64,000 nt of DNA from Cyclobacterium xiamenense (GCF_009467825.1 NZ_WIOK01000001.1:1-64000); one strand, 5' to 3'; numbered from the stretch's first letter, positions 8,903-17,513 are shown. The notes: generated by a model not told the origin, from the sequence alone. Program-made: numbers and translations.

Positions 8903-9781
8903 CTATTGAAGCAGTCGGATAAAATGGTACAATCCATGCAGGTGGTCGATGTGGTCGGGGGCAGTATTTCCGGCAAAGGCGAGAATTTTGAGTTTTCCTT
9001 GGGCCGATTCCCCTACCTGCTGCATGCCAAGTGGCCCTGCTTTCAGAACAGGCTTGCGCGGGATGCCCGTAGCCGCTAGTAGAAAGTCAGCACACTCGGT
9101 GGTGCTTACAAAGGTGCCCGGAAAAATGCTACTATGGGTAAACACAAAGGATTTTTTGCCGGAAAGCGCATCTTTCGCCAGTTTTTCAAAGGCGGCCAGA
9201 TCCTGCTCCTGTATGCGTCCACCCATGGAGAGTGGTGTTTGGGCCGGAATATAGCTGGCGTGTAAACCGTCCAGCAGCAAGACACCGTCAATAATTTCGT
9301 AATTGCTGGTTTTCAGGATGGCACGAATGGCCCCGTATCCGGCGCTAAAGCCGGAGAGGTAGATTTTCCGAACCGGTTGTTGAAGTTGGCTTTTTGCGGC
9401 CAATAAAAGAGAATCAAATTTATCCGGATTGGTAAAGGGAACTCCATACGCACTAGATCCACTTCCCAGGTTTATGGTTACGGCTGCCCAGCCCTCGTTC
9501 TCTGCCAGCGCATGGGCTACCACGCTTTCGTTCCCGTGAAAATGAATCAGCAGGTTTACCGAATCCTCAGAAAAGTCGTTACGCTTCAATAGCAGAGGCT
9601 CTGTGTCAAAAATGCCCGGTAGGGGAATTTTCTTCCCCTCAAAGTCCGAACCGTCCACCCTGCCGTGCGGGCGTATGTGCTCTTCCATGGGAGAGGGGTT
9701 TTGTGCGAGCAGGCCGGTCGGTTTGTTGGTTTTACAGGCCATACAGAGGATCAGGCCGAAAGGTAAAAGAAATCGATGCAT
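8903..9781 (-). CDS. Alpha/beta-hydrolase lipoprotein
   Basis: This 292-residue predicted lipoprotein has a signal ending LILCMAC (Cys about residue 16). An alpha/beta-hydrolase core follows. The oxyanion-type HFHGNE motif is near residue 80, the nucleophile elbow GFSAGYG near 145, an acid candidate in LLLDGLHASY, and a late histidine in DHIDHLHGL near 280. The substrate is not evident; esterase or peptidase are possible. It is monocistronic and convergent with the potassium channel, with about 250 bp of featureless sequence between them. Confidence 0.75.
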   Translation of the reverse strand: MHRFLLPFGLILCMACKTNKPTGLLAQNPSPMEEHIRPHGRVDGSDFEGKKIPLPGIFDTEPLLLKRNDFSEDSVNLLIHFHGNESVVAHALAENEGWAAVTINLGSGSSAYGVPFTNPDKFDSLLLAAKSQLQQPVRKIYLSGFSAGYGAIRAILKTSNYEIIDGVLLLDGLHASYIPAQTPLSMGGRIQEQDLAAFEKLAKDALSGKKSFVFTHSSIFPGTFVSTTECADFLLAATGIPRKPVLKAGPLGMQQVGESAQGKLKILAFAGNTAPDHIDHLHGLYHFIRLLQ

Positions 9782-9820
9782 GGTATAATTTACCGTAAAT
9801 GTGCCTGCAAAATAGCGAAT

Positions 9821-9855
9821 AAACCCGCCAGGTTTGCAATAGCTGGCGGGTTTTT
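9821..9855. terminator. Strong hairpin with flanking A/T tracts
   Basis: Stem AACCCGCCAG/CTGGCGGGTT with an 11-base loop has a T-run on the right and A-residues on the left, so it could terminate transcripts in either direction. It sits 40 bp upstream of the hydrolase start, which it would insulate from readthrough. Confidence 0.6.
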
Positions 9856-10235
9856 CATGCTGGTGGCTGAAGCTAGGTTATTCCCGAAGTCTTTTTAGTG
9901 GGTATTTCCAGAGGTTCAGATGGGTAAGGACGTGCAGGCTATATCGACCTGCCTGCAAGATACTTGCACCCGCTGGAAAAGTAGGTATCTTGGATACTGG
10001 CTGCGCCATAGTCGGCACAGACTTCAGCTTGGGTACAGACTTCCTTCCGCAGGCAGGAGGAACCATATACCTATAAAAATCAGTATCTTTCGGAAGAGAA
10101 GTTAGAAATAGCGAACGGCTCCGGTTGCCAGCTCGGCGGCAGACAGGCCCGCCGTCTCCAGGCAGGAGACCGGTAACCACACGAGTATCGTTTGAATTAA
10201 AGAAATGTAGTTTCGTGCAGTAATTATTAGTAGGA
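9856..10235. other. Gene-free stretch
   Basis: An open frame of about 100 codons exists on the minus strand (9878-10180), ending just before the hairpin. Its composition (many Pro, Arg, Ser) and lack of any recognisable domain make it doubtful. I see no RNA gene. The stretch also carries a purine-rich lead into the GH43 gene. Confidence 0.3.
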
Positions 10236-11897
10236 ATGGCTCATAAAGAAAGCGGTATAAAATTCAGGAATGTGAAAAGCCTCCACACCGGATATCCTGT
10301 ATTCATTCTTTTAGTAACTCTTGGAGTTGTGGCCGGTTGCTGCGTCAATAGCCCTGGTCCGGATGATTACGAAGAACAACGGAACGAACCCTATGAAGGG
10401 TTGATCCCGGATTTTCAGGGTCCGACTTATTTTGACGATTATACTCCTATTTTCACCTGGAGCGATCGTTTCAACTGGAACCTGGCAAATGTTCATGACC
10501 CAACCGTGATAAAGGATGGCGACTATTTTTACATGTATCAAACGAATGCCTCCTATGGAAATGTTCATGAGGCTGGTGGGAATTATCCCGCTCGACGTTC
10601 CAAAGACCTGGTTAACTGGGAGTATCTTGGTGCCGTGTTTGATGCTGATCCCGCCTGGGTAAAAGATGCCCTGAATACTATCCGGGCTACCATGGACCCG
10701 GCTTTGCCAGCCCTTGAGAACCCGGAATACGGGTTTTGGGCTCCGCATATCACAAAAGTTGGAAATACCTTCAGGCTGTACTACTGTGTAGTGGTGCTTA
10801 ACCCGATTTTGGGAAATAACGGAAATGAATATTGGACAGAACGTGCCTTTATTGGCCTTGCCGAATCTACCGATCTTTCTAGCAATCATTGGGAGGATAA
10901 AGGAATGGTGATCCACTCGGTGGCTGATGGGGAAGAAACGTATGCGCGTGATGGGGGTTCCGACTGGAGCGGTTATTTTAGGTTCAATGCGATCGATCCC
11001 TCCTACGTAGTTACTCCGGAAGGTGAACACTGGCTCATTTACGGTTCCTGGCATTCCGGGTTGGCTGCAGTTGAGGTGGATCCTGTCACGGGCAAACCCA
11101 AGGAGCTGAATACCCTTCCCGATTTTGGCGTCCGGGTAGCCGGCCGCGGGGATGTGTATTCGAACAGATGGCAGGCACTTGAAGCGCCTGAAATCATCTA
11201 CAATGAGGATACGGGCTATTATTACCTGTTTCTGTCCTACGATGAGTTAGCGCAGGCGTATAATACACGGGTGGCCCGGTCAGAAAAGATAACCGGTCCG
11301 TATTTCGGTATGGATGGCGGAAATGTCACAGCGGGAGCGGAAGCCTATCCTGTTCTCACACATCCCTATAAGTTTGCAGGCAGTTATGGATGGGTTGGGA
11401 TTTCACACTGCTCCATTTTTCAGGATCCGGATTCTGGAAAATGGTTCTATGCATCGCAAGGTCGTTTACCTCCGAATATTGCAGGAATTAATGTTTCCAA
11501 TGCCGTTATGATGGGGCATGTGCGGGAAATATACTGGACGGAAGATGGCTGGCCTTTGGTTGCTCCCGAACGGTATGCGGATGTTCCGGATGTTACCCTA
11601 ACGGAAGCGGATCTCCTAGGTAAATGGGAAGAAATTACCCTAAGGTATGAATACCAAGCGATGCAGCTTTCAGAAAATATCACGTTACAGGAGGATTATT
11701 CGGTAACGGGGCATCTGAATGGAACCTGGTCTTTTGATGAGGGCTCCCAAACGCTCACGTTAAATGGCACGAAACTATTGGTTGACAGTGCCTGGGACTG
11801 GGAAGCATCTCCGAGACGTACAACGGTTACGTATGCAGGCATCTCATCGGAAGGTTTTTCGATCTGGGGCAAGAAAGTCGGAAACGAGGAGAAATAA
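10236..11897 (+). CDS. GH43 arabinanase/arabinosidase-like lipoprotein
   Basis: This 553-residue exported lipoprotein (lipobox VVAGC, about residue 35) has a five-bladed-propeller GH43 domain. Catalytic candidates are the general base Asp in VHDPTVIKDG (about residue 88), the pKa-modulating Asp in AIDPSYVV (about 250) and the acid Glu in EAPEIIY (about 314). The order and spacing fit endo-alpha-1,5-arabinanases. A C-terminal lipocalin-like beta domain follows from about residue 455 (LLGKWEEI...GTWSFDEGSQTLTLNG), an arrangement seen in arabinan-degrading GH43 enzymes. The likely substrate is the arabinan side chain of pectin, acting at the cell surface. No SusCD pair is adjacent. Confidence 0.88.
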   Translation: MAHKESGIKFRNVKSLHTGYPVFILLVTLGVVAGCCVNSPGPDDYEEQRNEPYEGLIPDFQGPTYFDDYTPIFTWSDRFNWNLANVHDPTVIKDGDYFYMYQTNASYGNVHEAGGNYPARRSKDLVNWEYLGAVFDADPAWVKDALNTIRATMDPALPALENPEYGFWAPHITKVGNTFRLYYCVVVLNPILGNNGNEYWTERAFIGLAESTDLSSNHWEDKGMVIHSVADGEETYARDGGSDWSGYFRFNAIDPSYVVTPEGEHWLIYGSWHSGLAAVEVDPVTGKPKELNTLPDFGVRVAGRGDVYSNRWQALEAPEIIYNEDTGYYYLFLSYDELAQAYNTRVARSEKITGPYFGMDGGNVTAGAEAYPVLTHPYKFAGSYGWVGISHCSIFQDPDSGKWFYASQGRLPPNIAGINVSNAVMMGHVREIYWTEDGWPLVAPERYADVPDVTLTEADLLGKWEEITLRYEYQAMQLSENITLQEDYSVTGHLNGTWSFDEGSQTLTLNGTKLLVDSAWDWEASPRRTTVTYAGISSEGFSIWGKKVGNEEK

Positions 11898-12311
11898 AGT
11901 AAATGTTGACTGGTAACGTAATCGGGATGACGGGGAAGGCAGTGCAATTGCACTATCCCTGGATACGAACAATCCGATCCCGATATGGAACAGGCATTGC
12001 CACTGGCTACGGTACAGGCTACCCCGATCGCATCAGGGTTACCCCTGCGCGTAGGGATACAGAAAGAAGTCGGCGAAATGCTTCGGCAAAGGTTTCACCC
12101 GTTGGAACGGTCAACTTTTTGACCGATATTTACCATTCCTGGCACACACAGGGTATACAAAAAATGGGCAATATATCCGTAAATCCAAGGGTTTTAGCTC
12201 GTATCAAACGCTGTGCTTAACAGAAGCTTTGGTGCTTCTCGATCGTCTACTTTTCGTATACCAACCGCTAGCGTTACTGGTTGTTTAGCACCGAAAAATG
12301 GATCGTTAACT
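11898..12311. other. Intergenic stretch with a 14-bp perfect palindrome
   Basis: No convincing gene is visible. AGTGCAATTGCACT at 11941-11954 is a perfect palindrome 44 bases after the GH43 stop. A frame of about 105 codons runs through the region but is Arg/Thr-rich and has no domain-like pattern. Confidence 0.4.
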
Positions 12312-13214
12312 ATGAATAAGAAAAGAAGACATTTACTACGTAGCGCGGTACTCGCGCCGATTTTAGTAGGTTCTCGCAGCCTCTTCGCAAGCCCATCAAT
12401 AAAAACCATTGCCCCGTCCAGGTTGCAATATAGCATTAATGCCTATACGTTCAATTCCTTGCTAAGAAGTGGTGAAATGACCTTTTTTGATATAATGGAG
12501 TTTGCCTCTACGCTTGGTTTAAATGCAGTTGACTTAACCGGCTATTATTTTGCTGATTATCCTGAAATACCAGATGATAAAACATTGTTTCAGTTAAAGA
12601 AGAAAGCATTACAATTAGGGTTAAATATTTCATGGACAGGCGTAAGGAATAACTTTGTAAATCCAGATAAAGCTTCAAGAGCATCTGATATTGAATTGAT
12701 AAAAAATTGGTTGCACGTATCATCAAAACTTGGAGCTTCCATTATGCGAATTTTTCCAGGAAATGGAAAACACGAAGGATACTCCAGAGACGAGGTGAAG
12801 GAATGGATGGTGTCAGACTTTAAGGAGTGCGCCAGATACGCTGAGGAAACAGGCGTAATGGCGGGCATGCAACACCACAATGATTTTTTATACGAAGCGG
12901 ATGAAATTATCGATATTTTAAAAAGAGTAGACTCGGATTGGTTTGGATTAATTTTGGATATTGGTAGTTTAAGAAGAGGCGATCCGTATAAAGAAATTCA
13001 AAAATTGGCCCCTTACGCAAATTACTGGTTTATTAAAGAATTGGTTTATGTGGATGGGATTGCGGAACCTGTTAATATGGAAAAAATTGCAAAAATATTA
13101 AAAGAAGTAAACTATACCGGTTACATTTCTTTCGAAAGCTTGACCGACGGCGACCCCAAACAAATTGTAACTTCTATGTATAATGATTTTAGAACAGCGT
13201 ATGAAAAACGCTGA
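12312..13214 (+). CDS. Sugar phosphate isomerase/epimerase-like TIM barrel, exported
   Basis: The 300-residue protein has an N-terminus with adjacent arginines and a hydrophobic stretch (KKRRHLLRSAVLAPILVG), suggesting Tat export. The body fits the xylose-isomerase-like TIM barrel family (AP_endonuc_2). Metal-site motifs include GMQHHNDFL near residue 190, LILDIGSLRRG near 215 and ISFESLTDGD near 275. Such proteins isomerise or epimerise sugars, often in polysaccharide loci; the substrate here is unknown. The start at 12312 is chosen because the frame upstream lacks signal-peptide character. It lies downstream of the GH43 gene and may work with it. Confidence 0.8.
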   Translation: MNKKRRHLLRSAVLAPILVGSRSLFASPSIKTIAPSRLQYSINAYTFNSLLRSGEMTFFDIMEFASTLGLNAVDLTGYYFADYPEIPDDKTLFQLKKKALQLGLNISWTGVRNNFVNPDKASRASDIELIKNWLHVSSKLGASIMRIFPGNGKHEGYSRDEVKEWMVSDFKECARYAEETGVMAGMQHHNDFLYEADEIIDILKRVDSDWFGLILDIGSLRRGDPYKEIQKLAPYANYWFIKELVYVDGIAEPVNMEKIAKILKEVNYTGYISFESLTDGDPKQIVTSMYNDFRTAYEKR

Positions 13215-13602
13215 AATGAAACCAATCAAGCATATACCACCAATAGAAATGTTATTTTAAATCATGAGGTTTGAGAGCTTCGGCTAATGGTGTAGAGGGC
13301 CCCGCCAGAGTCCTTTGAGGGGGAGCACCACTTACACCACCGAGGATGCGGATTTCGTAGCCTCCCAGGTCCCGGCCCTTCGCTAAAGGGATCATTTCTT
13401 TACGCTCAGTCCCAGTCACCGATAACGTATTTTTACCACCCCCTGTCTCCTCCTACTGAAAACAGGAGGGGCCGGGGGGGAGGTGATTTGAAGTCGCTCT
13501 TTCTTTTTTTTAACACGTTGATTTTTAAATGGTTAAAAATAAATACCATCATCCCGATTTCTGTGTTTAAAAAAAGTTAATTCTCGGAATGACGGTTTTA
13601 TT
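13215..13602. other. Gene-free stretch after the isomerase
   Basis: No gene-like frame. A G-rich tract (ggggccggggggg, about 13468-13480) follows a CTCCTCCTACTGAAAACAGGAG stem-loop-like stretch, which may be a weak terminator or REP-like sequence. The sequence then becomes AT-rich. Confidence 0.35.
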
Positions 13603-13800
13603 ATGAAAATAGGTCGAACTCACGTTTAAACCCCGAACACGTTGAAAAGGTAGGAGAACAATTGAAGGAGTTTAAAGCTTTCCAGTATAAAATTTGAAGA
13701 CCTGAAAGATGATGAATTTACTTTCAAAAAGGTCTTGATTGATTTGATTGCAGATCATCTCATGGCCCGAAAGCCGCTAAAGCCACTAGAGGTGTTTTGA
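13603..13800 (+). pseudogene. Decayed small gene with at least two frameshifts
   Basis: ATG at 13603 opens a short frame (MKIGRTHV, stop). Protein-like sequence continues in another frame (NPEHVEKVGEQLKEF..., 13629-13692) and then in the first frame again (FEDLKDDEFTFKKVLIDLI..., 13693-13800). One extra A at the TATAAAATTT junction would explain the second switch. Joined, the pieces give about 65 residues with charged, helix-like composition. I do not recognise the family. Confidence 0.4.
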
Positions 13801-14028
13801 TATCTCGACAACAATTAAATTTAGGAACCACTGGATTTTTTAGCCCGGTGGTTCTTGTATGGGACGCTAAATTCCAATTCCACAGGTTACCGTATCTCCT
13901 TTTAACATAGACAAGAAAAATGGATTCATCACTGGCGGCACTATCAACTTCAACCTTTCCTCCCATTGGCGATATAAAGTTGCGTTCATGTACCTTCCAA
14001 ATTTTAAGATATACTTCGGTTAAAGAAT

Positions 14029-14070
14029 TTCGAAATAAACGAACTACATTTCGAATGTTTCGTATATTTG
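14029..14070 (+). promoter_or_regulatory. Operator/promoter of the toxin-antitoxin operon
   Basis: A -7 element TATATTTG (14063-14070) fits TAnnTTTG and lies 20 bases before the antitoxin ATG. Two TTCGAA palindromes (14029-14034 and 14050-14055) lie 21 bp apart, two helical turns. Arms CGAAAT/ATTTCG form a longer dyad around them. The layout fits autorepression by the HTH protein. Confidence 0.5.
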
Positions 14071-14090
14071 CTGTAACAAAGCAAATTGAC

Positions 14091-14546
14091 ATGAACAGTA
14101 TTGACGACATAGAAAGACCTACTAAAGAGGAACAAAAAGCAGCCATCAAATCCTATAATGCTTTAGCTGCGGCATTGAATCAAGTTCATACCGAATACCC
14201 TGAAATTGAGATAGAAGAGACTAAGGAAAGAATAAAGATTCCTGTGAAAGCTTTACAACTTTTAGTTAAAATTCTAAAAGAAACCAGCCAGGGTAAACCG
14301 GTATCTATCGTTCCAATTGCGACAGAAATTACTACTCAAGCAGCAGCGGAACTCATTGGGTGCTCAAGACCACATCTGGTAAAATTACTTGAAAGCGGAG
14401 AAATCAATTTTACAAAAATCGGCAAGCACAGAAGAATCAAATATCAAGACTTAATAGAGTATAAAAGAAAAATGAAGGCCAAACAACGCAAGTTGCTTAT
14501 AGAAATAATGAAGGCTGACGAAGAATCAGGGTTATATGATTCATAG
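14091..14546 (+). CDS. HTH (excisionase-type) antitoxin-like protein
   Basis: The 151-residue product has a helical N-terminal half (residues 1-80). A C-terminal MerR/excisionase-type helix-turn-helix follows, with the pattern TTQAAAELIGCSRPHLVKLL near residue 85 and then FTKIGKHRRIKYQDLIEY. Such proteins commonly precede PIN-domain toxins in type II systems, where they neutralise the toxin and repress their own operon. The stop overlaps the start of the PIN gene by 11 bp, implying translational coupling. I chose ATG 14091; the frame is open upstream, but that part crosses the predicted promoter. Confidence 0.8.
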   Translation: MNSIDDIERPTKEEQKAAIKSYNALAAALNQVHTEYPEIEIEETKERIKIPVKALQLLVKILKETSQGKPVSIVPIATEITTQAAAELIGCSRPHLVKLLESGEINFTKIGKHRRIKYQDLIEYKRKMKAKQRKLLIEIMKADEESGLYDS

Positions 14547-15100
14547 TGTCAGATTTACTTGTGTTCTTGATACCAATGTGATTTATCCGATTGATATCAG
14601 GGATCTTTTATTTTGGTTTGCTTCCTACGATCTTTTCACTCCAAAATGGAGTAGGCAAATATTCAGGGAATGGGAAAACGTAATGAAACGAAAGGGCATT
14701 CCCGACGAAGAGATTAAAAAGAGGGTAAGCAAAGCCCAGCTTGCTTTCCCGGATGCATTGGTTGATAATTATGAGTCACTTGTCAATTCATTAGAATTAC
14801 CCGACGAAAAGGACAGACATGTATTGGCAGCGGCAATTAAGACCAATGCGAATATTATCGTTACGAATAATATTAAGGATTTTCCTGCATCATACCTGGC
14901 AAGTTTTTGGATTAACAGCAAAGACAGCAGACGATTTTATAACGGACACCATTGATTTAAATACTGACCTTGCATTGGAAGCTTTTAGAGCATTGGTATT
15001 GAATAGAACTAACCCCAATTTAGATGAATTTGAAATATTGGATCGATTTCGTAATAATGGGCTGATTGATTCAGCCAATTATTTGCATGCTTTAATTTAA
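14536..15100 (+). pseudogene. PIN-domain toxin (VapC50-like), frameshifted
   Basis: The first 120 codons encode a PIN ribonuclease domain. It has the initial Asp in VLDTNVIYP, a Glu in FREWENV, the ELPDEKDRHVLAAA acidic motif and the TNNIKDFP turn. At about 14898 the frame breaks. The matching C-terminal part (FGLTAKTADDFITD..., ending LIDSANYLHALI) continues in the +1 frame to 15100. Removing one G from the GG at 14898-14899 restores an uninterrupted protein of about 187 residues with the VapC50-type C-terminal region. As read, the product ends at 14955 after 139 residues. It is either a real inactivating mutation or a sequencing error. Confidence 0.8.
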
Positions 15101-15651
15101 AAAAGAAAATAACGAAAGCACCGGCGTAGGTGTTGGCCTAGAATAGGGCAGTTCAATGGATTGAATATTTTTCAGGTTTTATCAGCTCTTAAATGCATAC
15201 AAACAAGTCAGACAGTTTCAGTCAAGGGCGGCCTGTGTTGCGCCTGCGGCAGGCCGTTATGACGGGTTCTGGCTGGCTGTTACCTTTGCATGGGAGATGA
15301 AAAAACGGATGCCACATTAAGGTTTCCGGTCACATTTATTTTTTCATGCTGGTACAGCAACCTTAAAAACCCCGGTTGATTCCGGGGCAGGGGATAGAAA
15401 ATGGCGACTGGGTTATTTGCGAGCCGCCTGCGAGTCCGAATGGAGCCGTTCAGGAAGAGCATGGTAATGCGACTGAACGTGCGGAATGAGGCGGAAGGCG
15501 AGCCAAACACTGGCTTAGGGGTTTTATTTCTCCCACCTGCCGGAGGCATTAAACACTAAAATAAAATTAGGAACAGCCGAAGCGAGGATCGGAGGAATGA
15601 AGAACAGTCCGAGAGCAGGGGATTCTCTGATAAACCAAAATCCATTTAGGG
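15101..15651. other. Non-coding accessory stretch
   Basis: No supported gene. A hairpin CGGCCTG/CAGGCCG lies at 15229-15256 with a 14-base loop. The rest shows no transposase or RNA gene, although it directly precedes an IS21-like terminus. Confidence 0.35.
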
Positions 15652-15802
15652 GGGTCAGCATACTCCGGATTGCAGACCTTGAGGGGTCAATATGCTCCTG
15701 ATTATTCGAAACAAGGGGTCAGCATCTGCCGGATTGACAGTTACTTTTTCGCTATTTTTTTTTGTCTCCTGATTGGGGGGGCAGCTTAGTCCGGTATATC
15801 CA
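15652..15802. mobile_element. IS21-like terminus with regularly spaced repeats
   Basis: Four imperfect copies of GGGGTCARCATNCTCCGGATTG start at 15652, 15684, 15716 and 15778. The first three are exactly 32 bp apart. Multiple internal binding-site repeats near the tip are typical of IS21-family ends. No istA or istB gene is present, so this is a solo end or relic. It abuts the truncated FHA gene and probably marks the insertion that cut it. Confidence 0.5.
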
Positions 15803-15807
15803 TTTAA

Positions 15808-16020
15808 AATGACATTGAATTTGGAAATACCAAAGTAAGCCGTAAACATGCCGTAATTATCAATCAAAAAAATGATCTTTGGATTTATGATCTGAGTAGT
15901 ACCGGAACATGGGTAGACGGGATCCGGGTAAAAAAACGTACCCCATTGCTTTATAATTCAAAAATTGAGTTTAACGGATTTTTTGGAAGGTTTATATCCT
16001 CTCTGGACAAAGTGGTATGA
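15808..16020 (+). pseudogene. FHA-domain gene fragment, 5'-truncated
   Basis: The frame from 15808 to the stop at 16018-16020 encodes the C-terminal two-thirds of a forkhead-associated domain. The motifs are VSRKHAVII, then WIYDLSSTGTWVDGIRV, both hallmarks of phosphothreonine binding. There is no start codon and the glycine-arginine start of the FHA domain is missing. The repeats of an IS21-like end lie immediately upstream. A 27-codon frame (MNEYGKLKDKFW...) starts at 16017 with an ATGA overlap and may be the stub of the next gene. Confidence 0.7.
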
Positions 16021-16205
16021 ATGAATATGGTAAATTGAAAGATAAATTCTGGAAAATTGAGAGGAAAGGTAACAAAAGACCTACGAAACGAAATCTCTAA
16101 AAAAATGACCCAAACCTCATACGCACTTACCAGGTGCCGTGCAACTAAGATTTTATGCTTGGGTTTACAAGCCGAATGAAAAACCTAACCTGTCTATAGT
16201 GAGTA

Positions 16206-16646
16206 TTATGTTGCTTTAGGGGTTGTGGTGGTTCCGAACAAAAATCCAATGGCTGCTAGAAACGCTCCTCCAATAAACTGTAAAACCTGCTGGTCTGCTT
16301 GTCCAGGTCTAAATACTAAAATACAAAGCGTCACTAATAATACAAGTGTTACAATTGCAGAAATACCTGTTTTAGTAAACATTTGGAGGTACCATTTTTT
16401 ATTTTGTCTATCGCCAATAAAATTAATTAATTCTTCTATTGTTGAGAATATTCTCACTTTATTGTCATTATCGACAAAACATATTTCTCCTTCTGTCTCG
16501 ATGTCATTTTCTTTTGCTTTTACAACGAGATAGTAGCCATCGTCTGAATTCTTAATATATTCAGTTACTCTAATATTTGTCCAGTTAGGATATCTACTAG
16601 TATACTCATTTATTACATTTTCTTTAGTTTCATTTAAATTAGGCAT
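16206..16646 (-). CDS. Small membrane protein, function unknown
   Basis: The 146-residue protein has a soluble, charged N-terminal part (residues 1-85, including YLVVKAKENDIETEGEICFV). Two predicted C-terminal transmembrane helices follow (GISAIVTLVLLVTLCILVF and an Ala/Gly-rich FIGGAFLAAIGFLFG). I do not recognise a family. The AT content matches the surrounding island rather than the flanking housekeeping genes. Confidence 0.6.
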   Translation of the reverse strand: MPNLNETKENVINEYTSRYPNWTNIRVTEYIKNSDDGYYLVVKAKENDIETEGEICFVDNDNKVRIFSTIEELINFIGDRQNKKWYLQMFTKTGISAIVTLVLLVTLCILVFRPGQADQQVLQFIGGAFLAAIGFLFGTTTTPKAT

Positions 16647-16656
16647 AATTCTTTTT

Positions 16657-16866
16657 TTAGAAGTAGATATTTTCTAAATTACCATGGTTCCTAAGGGCGT
16701 TTATGCTATCTGTTTCCTTGCGTATATACCTGAAAACCTTGTAGTTTTTGAACAGCAACATGTAGAGTAACCCAATAAACTCAACTTTCCGTTCGGCTAC
16801 CAATATTACTTTTTTTTCAAAAATTAATACTTTTTTCAGAAAAAATTCTTGGGTAATTTTCATCAT
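16657..16866 (-). CDS. Possible small ORF upstream of the membrane protein gene
   Basis: A 69-codon frame ends 10 bp before the next gene on the same strand. The peptide is rich in Lys, Phe and Leu with no recognisable domain. Short length, AT-rich composition and the lack of a conserved-looking motif leave its reality open. Confidence 0.25.
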   Translation of the reverse strand: MMKITQEFFLKKVLIFEKKVILVAERKVEFIGLLYMLLFKNYKVFRYIRKETDSINALRNHGNLENIYF

Positions 16867-17005
16867 TTACAAATTCGATTTCCCTATCGGTGAGAACTAT
16901 TGGGGTAAAATGAATATTGGCACCCTCCCCGAAATGGCTGATCATGTTGCACTATTGCAAAAAGGTGAAATTGTGAAAGCCAGACAAATTGAACTAAAAG
17001 TATAG
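16862..17005 (+). other. Gene scrap in the island
   Basis: An open stretch without a good start encodes a protein-like peptide (FPIGENYWGKMNIGTLPEMA..., then VALLQKGEIVKARQIEL) and ends at TAG 17003-17005. It reads like the tail of a degraded gene. The following 150 bases stay open in another frame. I cannot name the family. Confidence 0.3.
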
Positions 17006-17149
17006 CCAAAAAATTGGAGCAAAAAGTATTTGGGAAAAAGGGATCAATTTGAAATCATTGAAAGACTACCGGGAAACCAAATGATGGGGAATATTGATAA
17101 GTTAAAAATCTACCTTATTTTCAATTTGTGTTACAAACGTGTTACATCG

Positions 17150-17185
17150 GAAAACAAAAAAAGGATTACATTTCTGTAATCCTTT
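17150..17185 (-). terminator. Terminator for tRNA-Asn
   Basis: On the minus strand an 11-bp perfect stem (AAAGGATTACA/TGTAATCCTTT, loop of four) is followed by a T-rich tract. It begins 11 bases after the tRNA end. Confidence 0.85.
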
Positions 17186-17195
17186 GAATATTAGG

Positions 17196-17269
17196 CTCCT
17201 CCTCTTGGGCTCGAACCAAGGACCCTCTGATTAACAGTCAGATGCTCTAACCAACTGAGCTAAGGAGGA
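17196..17269 (-). tRNA. tRNA-Asn (anticodon GTT)
   Basis: Read on the minus strand: acceptor TCCTCCT/AGGAGGA, D arm GCTC...GAGC, anticodon stem TCTGA/TCAGA with loop CTGTTAA, and T arm CTTGG TTCGAGC CCAAG. Discriminator is G; CCA is not encoded. Confidence 0.97.
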
Positions 17270-17306
17270 ATAGTTGCGTTTTGAGGGCTTTTCCTTAAAC
17301 GAGATG

Positions 17307-17338
17307 CAAACATAACAGCTTACTTATTTTTTTCCAAA
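17307..17338 (-). promoter_or_regulatory. Promoter of tRNA-Asn
   Basis: On the minus strand TTTG (17338-17335) and TATGTTTG (17314-17307) are separated by 20 bases, matching the Bacteroidota TTTG-N19/20-TAnnTTTG consensus. The rest of 17339-17510 holds no visible gene. Confidence 0.65.
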
Positions 17339-17513
17339 TATGGGTGCACGGATTTTTCGTGAATTTTCCACCAATCCCAACTTGGGTTTCAGTATCAGCG
17401 AGTTAATTTCCATCGGTGGATCGGTTCGTTTGAGTTTTTCGGCTCGCTCCGAGTCACTATTGCCTTTCGCATGATTTTTTAAGCATCGCCCTTTTTTTTA
17501 CATGAAAAAAGTA

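Noticed and set aside
9878-10180. A 100-codon minus-strand gene ending at a hairpin
   Set aside because: The position is attractive, but the composition and lack of any domain give too little support.
11903-12220. A 105-codon plus-strand gene after GH43
   Set aside because: Arg/Thr-rich, no domain pattern, and it overlaps a palindromic intergenic region.
10236-13214. A complete polysaccharide utilisation locus
   Set aside because: No SusC/SusD pair or dedicated regulator is adjacent to GH43; only an isomerase-like gene follows.
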